Source: Rickettsiales bacterium
GTDB taxonomy: Bacteria; Pseudomonadota; Alphaproteobacteria; Rickettsiales; SXRF01
Length of the DNA stretch: 64,000 bases
Assembly (NCBI GenBank): GCA_041396965.1
Contig: JAWKXN010000001.1
Coordinates: 930,001 to 994,000 of the forward strand
Direction of reading: 5' to 3'
The translations under genes were made by a program, and so were the position numbers. Of the stretch, positions 34,994-43,874 are shown piece by piece. Numbering within the stretch: position 1 is the first letter of the stretch; every line of letters starts with the position of its first letter. The notes under the pieces are model-generated. The model was not told the origin of the DNA, searched no databases, and saw only the letters and a program-made list of their open reading frames with translations.

Positions 34994-35467
34994 ATGAGCT
35001 CTCCCTATCTAATAATTCGTAGGCATTTATATGAGGAACCATATCATACTCAGTTAGAAATTATTGTTTCCAATGGCATATTTAGTGGAAAAATAATTAT
35101 TTATGTTGTGGTAGATGATATTAAAACTATAGGTCAGGATTTGCGTAAATTCCCACAAAAAATAGGAGATGAGTGTAAATTTGAGTGTGGTTTAACGAAT
35201 CATTCAGATGAAGATAAATGGGCGTATTATTTTCTTCTTCGTGCTTACACAACTGATTTTTCTGGGCATTGCGCCATTCAGTTCATTATAGATCTAAACG
35301 AGAAAGAACCAGAGGAAGCTATGTGTAAATTCTCTATAGTTGCTGAGTCAGCTGCTATAAACCGTTTGGGGGAATTACTGGAACAATTCAGCGAATTAAA
35401 CCATATGGAATTGCAATGGAACCTTGAAGGCGGAAAATTATATGAATCTCATCAATTTTCAGTTTAA
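34994..35467 (+). CDS. Hypothetical protein, immunity-like beta fold
   Basis: 157 residues; not firmly recognised. It has alternating beta strands with FSGKIIIYVVVDDIKTIGQDLRKFP in the first half and YYFLLRAYTTDFSGHCAIQFII in the second, then an amphipathic helix INRLGELLEQFSEL. The order resembles WapI-like immunity proteins, but this is only a visual match. It starts 4 bases after the DnaJ-domain gene and precedes another small orphan. Confidence 0.5.
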   Translation: MSSPYLIIRRHLYEEPYHTQLEIIVSNGIFSGKIIIYVVVDDIKTIGQDLRKFPQKIGDECKFECGLTNHSDEDKWAYYFLLRAYTTDFSGHCAIQFIIDLNEKEPEEAMCKFSIVAESAAINRLGELLEQFSELNHMELQWNLEGGKLYESHQFSV

Positions 35468-35489
35468 CCGTAGTAATGAGTGTTAATAT

Positions 35490-35819
35490 ATGCAAAGATA
35501 TTCGCTGGTATTATCAATTATTCTTAATATTATTCTTATAACAATTACTATAATCTTGAATCAATCCAATAATTTATCTTACAAAAATACTCTATATATA
35601 GATAAGCAAAGGCTTGATGATATAAAAATCCTTGAAAAAATAATTGATGGAAAAGTATCGAAACAAGAAACTATACGAATATTAGAAAGTAATTTTAACA
35701 AAGGTGACTTTTTTTATAAAAATGAAGAAAACGGTATCGGTATAGGAAATATATTTTTAATATTTGATGAAAATAATCTTCTTTCAAAAATTGAATCCAA
35801 TTCATTTGAAGGTTCTTAG
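35490..35819 (+). CDS. Small membrane-anchored orphan
   Basis: 109 residues with one N-terminal membrane segment (YSLVLSIILNIILITITIIL) and a soluble part with LDDIKILEKIIDGKVSKQETIRILESNF, then a beta hairpin. It is reminiscent of small immunity-type proteins with an N-terminal anchor, but the match is weak. Its stop codon shares one base with the ampD GTG. Base composition is more AT-rich than its neighbours. Confidence 0.5.
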   Translation: MQRYSLVLSIILNIILITITIILNQSNNLSYKNTLYIDKQRLDDIKILEKIIDGKVSKQETIRILESNFNKGDFFYKNEENGIGIGNIFLIFDENNLLSKIESNSFEGS

Positions 35820-36487
35820 TGAAAACTATTCAAAACCCCTCCCCTAATTTTGACAGTCGCGATGGACAAGCAATAGACATGCTGGTTTTGCATTATACGG
35901 GCATGAAATCAGCACATGAAGCATTAGAAAGGTTATGTAATCCCACAGCAAAAGTAAGCGCACATTACATGATTGATGAGGATGGAACAATTTATCAACT
36001 AGTGGATGAAAAAAATCGGGCATGGCACGCCGGAGTAAGTTCTTGGTGTGGTAATACCAACATAAATCAGCGTTCTATCGGTATAGAGATTGTAAATAAA
36101 GGCCATGAATTTGGTTATACGGTCTTTCCTGAAGAACAGATGCAATCAGTAATCGCCTTATGTAAAGATATTATTACAAGACACAATATCGTGCCACGTA
36201 ACATAGTAGGGCATAGCGATATAGCTCCCACTCGTAAGCAAGATCCGGGTGAGCTATTTAATTGGAAATTACTCGCGGAAAATGGAATTGGGTTATTTCC
36301 AGATGATAGCTCTATATCAGAAGCTAAACCGCTACTAGAATCAGAGCTAGCGAAATACGGTTATGATATAGCCGATTTGCCACAAGCGATAACCGCCTTC
36401 CAACGTCATTTCCGACCGAATAATCTTTCAGGAATATGGGATGATGAATGCAGTAAAATACTTGCTGGACTACTGGATACAAATTGA
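35819..36487 (+). CDS. ampD: N-acetylmuramoyl-L-alanine amidase AmpD-like
   Basis: Zinc amidase of the Amidase_2 family for peptidoglycan recycling. Zinc ligands are in MLVLHYTG and GHSDIAPTRKQDPG; the catalytic region also shows RAWHAGVSSW and SIGIEIVN. A C-terminal peptidoglycan-binding-like helical segment follows (DLPQAITAFQRHFRP). 222 residues, no signal peptide, so cytoplasmic like AmpD. The GTG start overlaps the previous stop. Confidence 0.92.
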   Translation: MKTIQNPSPNFDSRDGQAIDMLVLHYTGMKSAHEALERLCNPTAKVSAHYMIDEDGTIYQLVDEKNRAWHAGVSSWCGNTNINQRSIGIEIVNKGHEFGYTVFPEEQMQSVIALCKDIITRHNIVPRNIVGHSDIAPTRKQDPGELFNWKLLAENGIGLFPDDSSISEAKPLLESELAKYGYDIADLPQAITAFQRHFRPNNLSGIWDDECSKILAGLLDTN

Positions 36488-36491
36488 CTAT

Positions 36492-36881
36492 ATGGAATTT
36501 TTTTTACAAATAATATTACAAATCATACTTTATCCACTTTTATTAATAAAAGATAAAAATGATCACTATTATAGCTTGGACGATGTAGGTAATCGTAATA
36601 GAAAAGATAAATCTATTATTGGATCATTTTTCATATATTTTCTATTTGGCTGTATTGTTGGATGGTTGAGTTTGTTTTTATACCCAGAATTTTTGATTGA
36701 AGAACAGCAACTTAGAATTATAGCCTTGTTTTTTATTCCTCTTCTAACAGGGCTTATAATGATGATACTAGGTTTAGTATTTTCTAATAAGAAAAAAAAC
36801 ACGACAGAGTCAGATAAATTTATTTACACTTTTATTTTTGCCTTCGGTATATCCCTAGTAAGATTCTCATTGGCTGATTAG
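36492..36881 (+). CDS. Small multi-pass membrane protein, unknown
   Basis: About 129 residues with hydrophobic segments at FFLQIILQIILYPLLLI, FIYFLFGCIVGWLSLFL, IIALFFIPLLTGLIMMILGLVF and a fourth near the C-terminus. No family was recognised. The ATG at 36492 avoids the long overlap with ampD that the ATG at 36441 would need. No clear ribosome site. It ends 37 bases before rnpB. Confidence 0.5.
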   Translation: MEFFLQIILQIILYPLLLIKDKNDHYYSLDDVGNRNRKDKSIIGSFFIYFLFGCIVGWLSLFLYPEFLIEEQQLRIIALFFIPLLTGLIMMILGLVFSNKKKNTTESDKFIYTFIFAFGISLVRFSLAD

Positions 36882-36918
36882 AGTCTTGTCATATTAGTTA
36901 TTCTAATATAGCATACAT

Positions 36919-37289
36919 CCATCAGATGGTCGGATGATCGCGGTTTTATATTTTTATAAAATCGAGGAAAGTCCGGACTCCACACGGCATGGTGCCGGAT
37001 AACGTCCGGCGGGGGTGACCTTAGGGAAAGTGCAGCAGAAAATATACCGCCTGGGCGTAAGTCGGGGTAAGGGTGAAATGGTGTGGTAAGAGCGCACCGC
37101 GCGATCGGTAACGAAAGCGGCATGGTAAACCCCATCAGGAGCAAGACCAAATAGGAGTAACGCGTCGCCGTGCGCTATGTTATTCGGGTAGGTCGCTTGA
37201 GGCGCTGAGTAATCAGCGTCCCAGATGAATGATCATCATTTTCGGTATACACTGGAAATACAGAATCCGGCTTATAGACCATCTGATAA
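36919..37289 (+). ncRNA. rnpB: RNase P RNA
   Basis: Catalytic RNA that trims tRNA 5' leaders. The P1 helix is a perfect 11-bp pairing of 36921-36931 with 37277-37287. The conserved core GAGGAAAGTCCGGACTCCAC follows the P3 hairpin, with later landmarks GTGCAGCAGAAAATA, GGTAAACCCCAT and, near the 3' end, ACAGAATCCGGCTTATAGA. The layout is the bacterial A type. No RNase P protein gene is in the window. Confidence 0.95.
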
Positions 37290-37411
37290 TCTATTAAATT
37301 TGCCTCCGGTATTTCCTGTTAAAAATCCTATGAGGCTAACTCATGGCTGGAATGAACTTCTGGTCGTGCTTCTTGTTCCTTATTTCTCTAAAAATATTAT
37401 TATAACAAAAA

Positions 37412-38170
37412 CTATTTATTAGCACGATTACGCTTTATTATTTCCACTAGAGCATCGTAAGGAATCGCTCCAGAATAGAAATCATCACCAATTACCATAG
37501 CGGGAGTTCCTTGCGCACCTATTTCTGCCCCCAATTTACGGTTTCTTTCTAGTTCCTTATTAATATCAGGGTTAGAAATTTCAGCTTTCAGCTTAAGAGG
37601 ATCTATACCAAGTTTTTTCGCTTCATTTAACATAAAGTCCTCACTAATTTGACCAGGTGAATCAAATATGGCCCTATGGAAATCAAAATATTTACTTTTA
37701 TCTATATTATTTACGGCAAGAGCGGTGCGTGCGGCTTCTATAGAATTATTGCTTAATATAGGATATTCCTTAAACACGATACGGACTTTTTTGTCATTTT
37801 CTAGCAATTTTATAATATTACCTAGGGCCTTCTTACAATACCCACAATGATAATCAAAAAACTCTACAATCACAATATCAGCGTCTTTAGGACCTACTTC
37901 CGGAGAATTAGAATCATTAAATAAAAGATCTTTGTTTTTCTGAATAGCTTCCTTGCTTTGGTTAATAGACTCCATGCGTTCTTCTTTCTGCATCTTGTCT
38001 ATCACCTCAGATAATATGCTCGTATCGTCAAGTAGAGCTTTTTTAACAAGAGCGGGAATTTCTTTTCTAGTAACCGGTGCATTCTCATCATCACTGGAGC
38101 TAGCGGACACAGTGCCAACTGACAATAAAATTGAGATTACTGAAAGAACGAATACACGAAAAGCTGACAT
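37412..38170 (-). CDS. DsbA-family thiol:disulfide protein (Com1-like)
   Basis: Periplasmic thioredoxin-fold protein. A signal peptide (residues 1-24, ending SVGTVSASS), a helical N-terminal segment, then the active site CGYC in FFDYHCGYCKKALG and the cis-Pro loop GTPAMVIGDDFYSG. 252 residues, like the Com1 proteins of Rickettsiales and Coxiella. It may form or isomerise disulfides. It lies downstream of the M48/TPR protease gene. Confidence 0.9.
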   Translation of the reverse strand: MSAFRVFVLSVISILLSVGTVSASSSDDENAPVTRKEIPALVKKALLDDTSILSEVIDKMQKEERMESINQSKEAIQKNKDLLFNDSNSPEVGPKDADIVIVEFFDYHCGYCKKALGNIIKLLENDKKVRIVFKEYPILSNNSIEAARTALAVNNIDKSKYFDFHRAIFDSPGQISEDFMLNEAKKLGIDPLKLKAEISNPDINKELERNRKLGAEIGAQGTPAMVIGDDFYSGAIPYDALVEIIKRNRANK

Positions 38171-38240
38171 AATAACTCCCTTATTTTTAATCAGAAAACA
38201 CCTAATATTTTAACATTTTTTATAAAAAAGTATAGCTATA

Positions 38241-39599
38241 TTATAAATTTTTATCATCCTTAAGCTCTTTTGCTTTATTTTTGAGGTCATGAGCTCTTCT
38301 ATATGATGGGGAAGAGGCGGTTAGTCCAGATAATGCTCTGTTAACCATTTCTATAGCGTTTTCCTTTTCCTCATTAAGCAAAGCTTCCTCCGCCAAAGAA
38401 AGATAGGACATTGACATATTTCCTATACGACCATAGGCTGTGGCTAGCAATCTCCAGCTTTGCGGGTTATTATTCTCAATTGAAACGGACTTTTCCAAAT
38501 GAGTTATGGCTTTTTTTGTAAGGAAATTATCCTCGTGCGCTAGTTCAACTCTTGCTAAATCAGCGAGTATAAGGGCATAATTAGGAAGTAATTCCACCGC
38601 CTTCTGATAAGCTGTCAGAGCTTGCTCTTTACGCCTGTTTTCAAATAAAATCTGTCCTTTTAGTTCATAAAGAAACGGATCATTAGGATAATCTTGTATT
38701 ATACTATTTATCTCTATTATAGATTTTTCTAGGTCTGGAATCTTATAATAAGCTATCGCCCTTGCCATTCTTCCCGCTAAGCTCTTATCACTTTCGGGAT
38801 ATTTTCTAATGGTTTTCGTTGGTGTATTAAGAAAGGCGTATAGTTTCGCGAGCATTCTTTGATGTAAAATTTTATATTTAGCTGGATAACTCCCTTTTTT
38901 TATAACCGAATTTTTAATATGATTTTTTATAAATTCTATACGCTCACTAGTTAGAGGGTGAGTTACCATATATGGGTCTATTTGTCCAAATTTTTGCCGT
39001 TCATTATCCTTTAGTATATTAAATAATTTAAGCATACCGTTCGCGGATATTCCAAGCTTATCAAGGCTGTTTATCGCTGATTGATCAGCTGATTGCTCAT
39101 TAGCTCTGCTATAAGAAAGAAAATCACGATAAATAGAACTTTGTCCTCCAGTAATCACCGCCGCCGCTGCTTCTGGTTTTTTAGATATTACCGCCGCTGC
39201 CGTTCCTAGAACCAGACTTAATATGTTAGCCATTCTGGTTTCTTTCATTTTTTGCGTGCTTCTTGTCAGGTGACCACCGGCGATATGCCCTACCTCATGC
39301 GCGATTACTCCGATTAATACATCAGGAGTATCAGATCTTATTATAAGTCCGGTATTTATAAAAATATTAGCTCCACCGGTGACATAAGCGTTTATAGAGT
39401 CATCTTGTACTATAAAAATGTTGGTAGCCTCACTATTGATGCCAGCAGCCTTAAATACTGGCTCTGAGTAACTCTTAAGAGTGCTTTCAATCTCAGCGTC
39501 ACGAATAAGAACAACCGCCCATGAATTTTTTCCTACTAAGCATATTGGTATGAATAGTAATAGAAAGATATTTCGTAATACTGTTCGTATAACAGGCAT
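38241..39599 (-). CDS. M48 metalloprotease with TPR repeats (BepA-like)
   Basis: Periplasmic zinc protease and chaperone-type protein for outer-membrane assembly. A signal sequence (residues about 1-29) is followed by the M48 domain with HEVGH at 101-105 and a downstream NEQSAD that supplies the third ligand. C-terminal tetratricopeptide repeats (about 290-450) include YELKGQILFENRRKEQALTAYQKAVELLP. 452 residues, close to BepA/YfgC. It sits between the rne and dsbA-like genes on one strand. Confidence 0.9.
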   Translation of the reverse strand: MPVIRTVLRNIFLLLFIPICLVGKNSWAVVLIRDAEIESTLKSYSEPVFKAAGINSEATNIFIVQDDSINAYVTGGANIFINTGLIIRSDTPDVLIGVIAHEVGHIAGGHLTRSTQKMKETRMANILSLVLGTAAAVISKKPEAAAAVITGGQSSIYRDFLSYSRANEQSADQSAINSLDKLGISANGMLKLFNILKDNERQKFGQIDPYMVTHPLTSERIEFIKNHIKNSVIKKGSYPAKYKILHQRMLAKLYAFLNTPTKTIRKYPESDKSLAGRMARAIAYYKIPDLEKSIIEINSIIQDYPNDPFLYELKGQILFENRRKEQALTAYQKAVELLPNYALILADLARVELAHEDNFLTKKAITHLEKSVSIENNNPQSWRLLATAYGRIGNMSMSYLSLAEEALLNEEKENAIEMVNRALSGLTASSPSYRRAHDLKNKAKELKDDKNL

Positions 39600-39621
39600 T
39601 TTAGATAGTTAATTATAAAAG

Positions 39622-42237
39622 TTAGTCATCAAGGCTGATCATTTTTTGCCACCATCCTCTTCTTGGAGGATTGACCTTAGCATCATTATTCGTGTCTTTT
39701 TCCGAATTACTATCAGAATTCTTATTACTTGCCATTTCTACCACATTATCCTTTTTATAATCATGGTAAGGTTTATAGTCAGGAGTTGCTGGAACCGTCT
39801 GTTGACTAAGATCTGAGGCGAAAGCCGGAAGATTCATAGCGTCATCCGAGATTTTAGCATTGTCATTATTATTTTCAGAATTATCATTTGTATCGCCTAG
39901 CTTTTTATCAGTACCACGATCTCTCCATTTACGCCTACTTCTTCTTCTGTTGTTGCTATCAGTATCTTTATTGTTTTCAACGTCAGTATTAACTGGTTGC
40001 GGTTGTTCACCCTCCTTATTTCCATCTTCTTCTACACGAATTTCCTTATTGGAATATTTATCCTTATTTCCTCTATTTCTATTATTACGTCTACGACCAC
40101 GTCTTTTATTATCGTTATTTTCTTTAATTTCGTTTTCCGATGTTTCATTTTCTAAATTATCATTATCATCTAAATCAGAGTCATCGTTACTTTCCTTAAA
40201 GCTATCTTTGCTATATTGTTTATTGCCTTTGCGGCGTTGCCTGCGCTGTTCGTTCCTATCGGATTTGCTGTTATTATCGTAAAGACGCATCTTTTCTATG
40301 CTAAATTCAGAATAACCAAGCTCGGGATTTATAGATATATTTATCTCTACATCATAATTATCCTCTATTTCTTGTATGATTTTCCTTTTACTGTTAAGCA
40401 TATACATAGCGACATTTTGTGATGTATATACTTTAAGAGATGAAACGGCTTTACCTCCGGCTTCTTTTTCTATAGCTCTTACAAGTTGAATACCCATAGA
40501 CTCGTTAGAGCGTATGATCCCACTACCAAGACAGTGTGGACATTGTGTGGTGTTTATTTCTGAGACACTAGAGCGTAGTCTTTGGCGAGACATCTCAAGC
40601 AGACCAAAAGGACTAATTCTTCCTAATTGTATCTTAGCTCTATCTTCACGCATAGCGTTCTTTAGAGCTTTTTCGATAGCCCTTCTGTTACGAGCCTCAA
40701 CCATATCAATAAAATCTATTACCACAAGACCGGCAAGATCACGCAGACGTAATTGTTTAGCTATTTCTTCCGCTGCCTCAAGATTAGTCTTAAGTGCCGT
40801 TTCCTCAATATTTCTTTCACCAGTGGCTTTCCCAGAGTTCACGTCAATAGAGATCATAGCTTCTGTGGGATTAATGACTAGATAAGCGCCTGACCTCATT
40901 TTAACTACCGGATCATGCATAGCGATTAATTGCTCTTCTACATTATACTCATAGAAAATGGGAGTTTTTGAGTCATGATTCTTTATCTTAGGTAAATGGC
41001 TTGGAAGAAGTAATTTCATGAACTCACGAGCTGTTTTATACGCTTCCTTGCCTTCTATTACTATCTCGTCAATATCACTATTATACTGATCTCTTATCGC
41101 CCTTTTTACTACGTCACTCTCTTCATATATGAGAGCTGGAGCGTTTGATTTTAAGGTTTCCTCACGAATTGTATTCCATAGCTTTACCAGATAATCAAAA
41201 TCACGTTTTATCTCAACACGTTTTCTCCCCATACCAGCGGTGCGGATAATAACACTCATTCCCTCAGCGAAGCGAAACTCATTGGAGATAGCTTTTAAGC
41301 GTTTGCGGTCTTCAGAATTAGATATTTTTCTTGATATGCCACCATCTTTAGGAGAGTTAGGCATTAACACACAATAACGACCGGCAAGAGACAAGAAAGT
41401 AGTGAGTGAAACACCTTTATTGCCTCTTTCTTCCTTGATTACCTGTACTAATACAACTTGACCACGACGAATTACTTCCTGAATTTTATAACGTCGTAAA
41501 AATATACTTTGCTTATGCTTGCTACTTCTTTCATCATCATTACTATCATTGTCTATGGTTTCAATCTCACTATCTTGAGCGTCACCATTATCAGACGTGT
41601 TGTCTATATTATCAGGATTATCAATAAGACGCTCCGTAGAATCTACTGATTCTATGTTAACGTTATCCTCACTATCACTACTACCCTCACTGTTGGTTTT
41701 ATTATCGTAACCATTATCGTCGGAAGTTTTGTTATTTTCATTGTCAGAAGATTCATTACCATCATCATCTTCTGGTATTTCAATATGCTCAGAGCTTTTA
41801 ATAGATTCTAACGCAATATATGAAGGTATCTTCTCCGCTATAGAATTATCATCATTATTTTCGTCACTATTATCGCTTTTAGAGTCTACTTTATCATCTT
41901 CATCATTTGATTTATCTTTTTCAGTCTCACATGTGGCAGCTTCTTGCTCTTCCCGTTCAGCTTCCTCAAGCAATTTTTGTTTATCAGAAAACGGTATTTG
42001 ATAGTAATCCGTATGAATCTCAGAGAAAGGTAAAAAACCTTGCTTGCCACCACCATACTCCACAAAAGCCGCTTGCAATGATGGCTCAACCCTAGTTATT
42101 TTGGCTAGGTATATATTTCCTTTTAATTGTTTCTTTGTAGCGTTCGCTGAATCAAAATCATAAATTTGCTCTTTGTCAGCTATGACGACACGAGTTTCCT
42201 CAGAATGAAGGGCATCAATAAGTATACGTTTTGCCAT
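39622..42237 (-). CDS. rne: Ribonuclease E/G with large acidic insertion in S1 domain
   Basis: Central endonuclease of mRNA decay and rRNA/tRNA processing. The catalytic DNase I-like part has ISIDVNSGKATGERN and VVIDFIDMVEARNRR; the zinc-link is CPHCLGSG. The S1 domain is split by about 160 residues of Asp, Ser, Asn and Glu (roughly residues 85-245). The C-terminal third is disordered and charged, with Arg-rich patches (RRGRRRNNRNRG) that probably bind RNA and partners. 871 residues. AAGGAG 8 bases upstream supports the start. Autoregulation through its long leader is plausible. Confidence 0.95.
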   Translation of the reverse strand: MAKRILIDALHSEETRVVIADKEQIYDFDSANATKKQLKGNIYLAKITRVEPSLQAAFVEYGGGKQGFLPFSEIHTDYYQIPFSDKQKLLEEAEREEQEAATCETEKDKSNDEDDKVDSKSDNSDENNDDNSIAEKIPSYIALESIKSSEHIEIPEDDDGNESSDNENNKTSDDNGYDNKTNSEGSSDSEDNVNIESVDSTERLIDNPDNIDNTSDNGDAQDSEIETIDNDSNDDERSSKHKQSIFLRRYKIQEVIRRGQVVLVQVIKEERGNKGVSLTTFLSLAGRYCVLMPNSPKDGGISRKISNSEDRKRLKAISNEFRFAEGMSVIIRTAGMGRKRVEIKRDFDYLVKLWNTIREETLKSNAPALIYEESDVVKRAIRDQYNSDIDEIVIEGKEAYKTAREFMKLLLPSHLPKIKNHDSKTPIFYEYNVEEQLIAMHDPVVKMRSGAYLVINPTEAMISIDVNSGKATGERNIEETALKTNLEAAEEIAKQLRLRDLAGLVVIDFIDMVEARNRRAIEKALKNAMREDRAKIQLGRISPFGLLEMSRQRLRSSVSEINTTQCPHCLGSGIIRSNESMGIQLVRAIEKEAGGKAVSSLKVYTSQNVAMYMLNSKRKIIQEIEDNYDVEINISINPELGYSEFSIEKMRLYDNNSKSDRNEQRRQRRKGNKQYSKDSFKESNDDSDLDDNDNLENETSENEIKENNDNKRRGRRRNNRNRGNKDKYSNKEIRVEEDGNKEGEQPQPVNTDVENNKDTDSNNRRRSRRKWRDRGTDKKLGDTNDNSENNNDNAKISDDAMNLPAFASDLSQQTVPATPDYKPYHDYKKDNVVEMASNKNSDSNSEKDTNNDAKVNPPRRGWWQKMISLDD

Positions 42238-42770
42238 AATGGCGACTCCTTAGTAAGAGCCTCACGGGTAGATCTGCTATAATTAGGTAAATAATTGTTT
42301 CTAATATGATTAGCTGCATTTTCTGAATTGCTACGTGTATATCCCAAATATCCCACGATATTCTCTCGTAACATTTTTTGAAGTAATAATTTTATACCAA
42401 CAAATGACATACCAAACCGTAAGGTTGTGTTTATATAAAAAGACTAAAAAATTTCAAGGTAATGGCTTCTTTTCCTGAGAGCTTTCTTATCTTTGTTGAA
42501 GCGGTCAGTTGATTTTCCAATTACCATGTATTCCTTTGAGTTATGTTAGACTTAATATTATTAACTAACAGTAAACACGAGCATTATATAAGCTAAAAAA
42601 CAATTATACAATGACTTGTTGGATTAATTTGGTTAATAATAATAAAATAAATTTTCTTTATAAAAAACATATAAAAAACTATTCAAAAATAGTATTTTTT
42701 ATCATACAAAATTACTTTGAGCATTTGTGTGGTTTTTCTATAGAAATAATTTGGATATATCTTTAATATA
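42238..42770. other. 533-bp divergent spacer between rne and amiC
   Basis: No convincing gene. It should hold both promoters and, on the minus strand, a leader for rne of unknown length. A 76-codon minus-strand frame (42180-42410) overlaps the rne start but has no coding support. A short hairpin CTATTCAAAAATAG lies near 42680. The sequence is very AT-rich near amiC. Confidence 0.45.
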
Positions 42771-43874
42771 ATGAAAAAATATTTATATATCAACAGATTA
42801 GCCATTATTCCTTTTGTTTTCCTATTAATGACATTTAGTTCTTTTGCTTCTAATAGAGTTGAAATAAAGAAAAAAAGTGATATAGAACAAATAGTTATAG
42901 ATATTAATGTAAAAAAACCCAATAAGATATTTACTTTAGCAAAACCAGAAAGATTGGTGATAGATGTCCCAACAATAAGAGGGTCACATAAAGGCTTTCT
43001 TCCGAAAGGTTACAATGGTAATTTAGTAAAAAAAATCCGCTTTGGACAATTTTCCGCTGATACTTCACGCTTTGTGTTTGATTTGACGAGTAAAATAGAA
43101 GTGGTTTCTGTTAAAGCGAAGTATGGGAAGTTATTCATAGAAGTAGCTAAAAAAGGTCACTCCTCAAAACCATTATTACCCCTAATAATGATAGATGCTG
43201 GTCATGGTGGTCAAGATCCAGGTGCTACTGGAAGAAAAGGAACTAGAGAAAAAGATGTTGTTCTTAGATACGCCAAATCGCTAAGGCGAAGTTTACTGCA
43301 GACAAAGAGATATAGGGTGAACCTTACTAGATATAATGATAAGTTCATACCGCTTAGAAAAAGAATAGACATAGCTCGTAAGGCAAAAGCGAGCTTGTTT
43401 ATATCTCTTCACGCTGATTCGGCTAGTGATCGTTCAGCAAGAGGGCTTTCTGTGTATACGGTTTCTGATAAGGCTTCTGATAAAGAGGCGGAAGCTCTGG
43501 CTGAAAAAGAAAATAAATCTGATATTATCGGAGGTATTGATCTTTCCTCAGAAAGAAAAGATGTTACTGATATATTAATTTCACTCGCTCAGAGAGAAAC
43601 AAAAAACAACTCAGCTTTATTCGCTGACTTTTTAGTTGTAAATCTGGCGAAGAAAGTAAAAATGCGTCCAAACCCTCATCGCTTTGCTGGTTTTGCTGTG
43701 CTTAAAGCTCCTGATATTCCATCTGTTCTAGTTGAGATAGGATTTTTATCTAACGATAGTGAAGAAAATAATATAAATTCTCAGTATTATCAAAAAAAGA
43801 TTGTTGAAGGGATAGTAAAGGGTATAGATGCCTATTTTACTCATAAAAAATCCTTTCAAGAAGGAAGATTATGA
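42771..43874 (+). CDS. amiC: N-acetylmuramoyl-L-alanine amidase AmiC-like
   Basis: Periplasmic zinc amidase that splits septal peptidoglycan. A signal peptide (residues 1-26, ending SSFAS), an AMIN domain (residues about 28-120) for septal targeting, then an Amidase_3 domain with MIDAGHGGQDPGATG, SLFISLHADSA and the catalytic Glu in SVLVEIGFLSN. 367 residues. Its stop overlaps the mrcA start by 4 bases (ATGA), as in many alphaproteobacteria. Confidence 0.94.
   Translation: MKKYLYINRLAIIPFVFLLMTFSSFASNRVEIKKKSDIEQIVIDINVKKPNKIFTLAKPERLVIDVPTIRGSHKGFLPKGYNGNLVKKIRFGQFSADTSRFVFDLTSKIEVVSVKAKYGKLFIEVAKKGHSSKPLLPLIMIDAGHGGQDPGATGRKGTREKDVVLRYAKSLRRSLLQTKRYRVNLTRYNDKFIPLRKRIDIARKAKASLFISLHADSASDRSARGLSVYTVSDKASDKEAEALAEKENKSDIIGGIDLSSERKDVTDILISLAQRETKNNSALFADFLVVNLAKKVKMRPNPHRFAGFAVLKAPDIPSVLVEIGFLSNDSEENNINSQYYQKKIVEGIVKGIDAYFTHKKSFQEGRL

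Noticed and set aside
39860..40282. Leucine/serine-rich frame antisense to rne
   Set aside because: It is the complement of the acidic, disordered part of RNase E; such regions give long antisense frames by codon bias.
42180..42410. 76-codon minus-strand frame overlapping the rne start, possibly an upstream gene
   Set aside because: It runs out of frame into rne, has no ribosome site and its composition looks non-coding. Leader function of the spacer does not need it.
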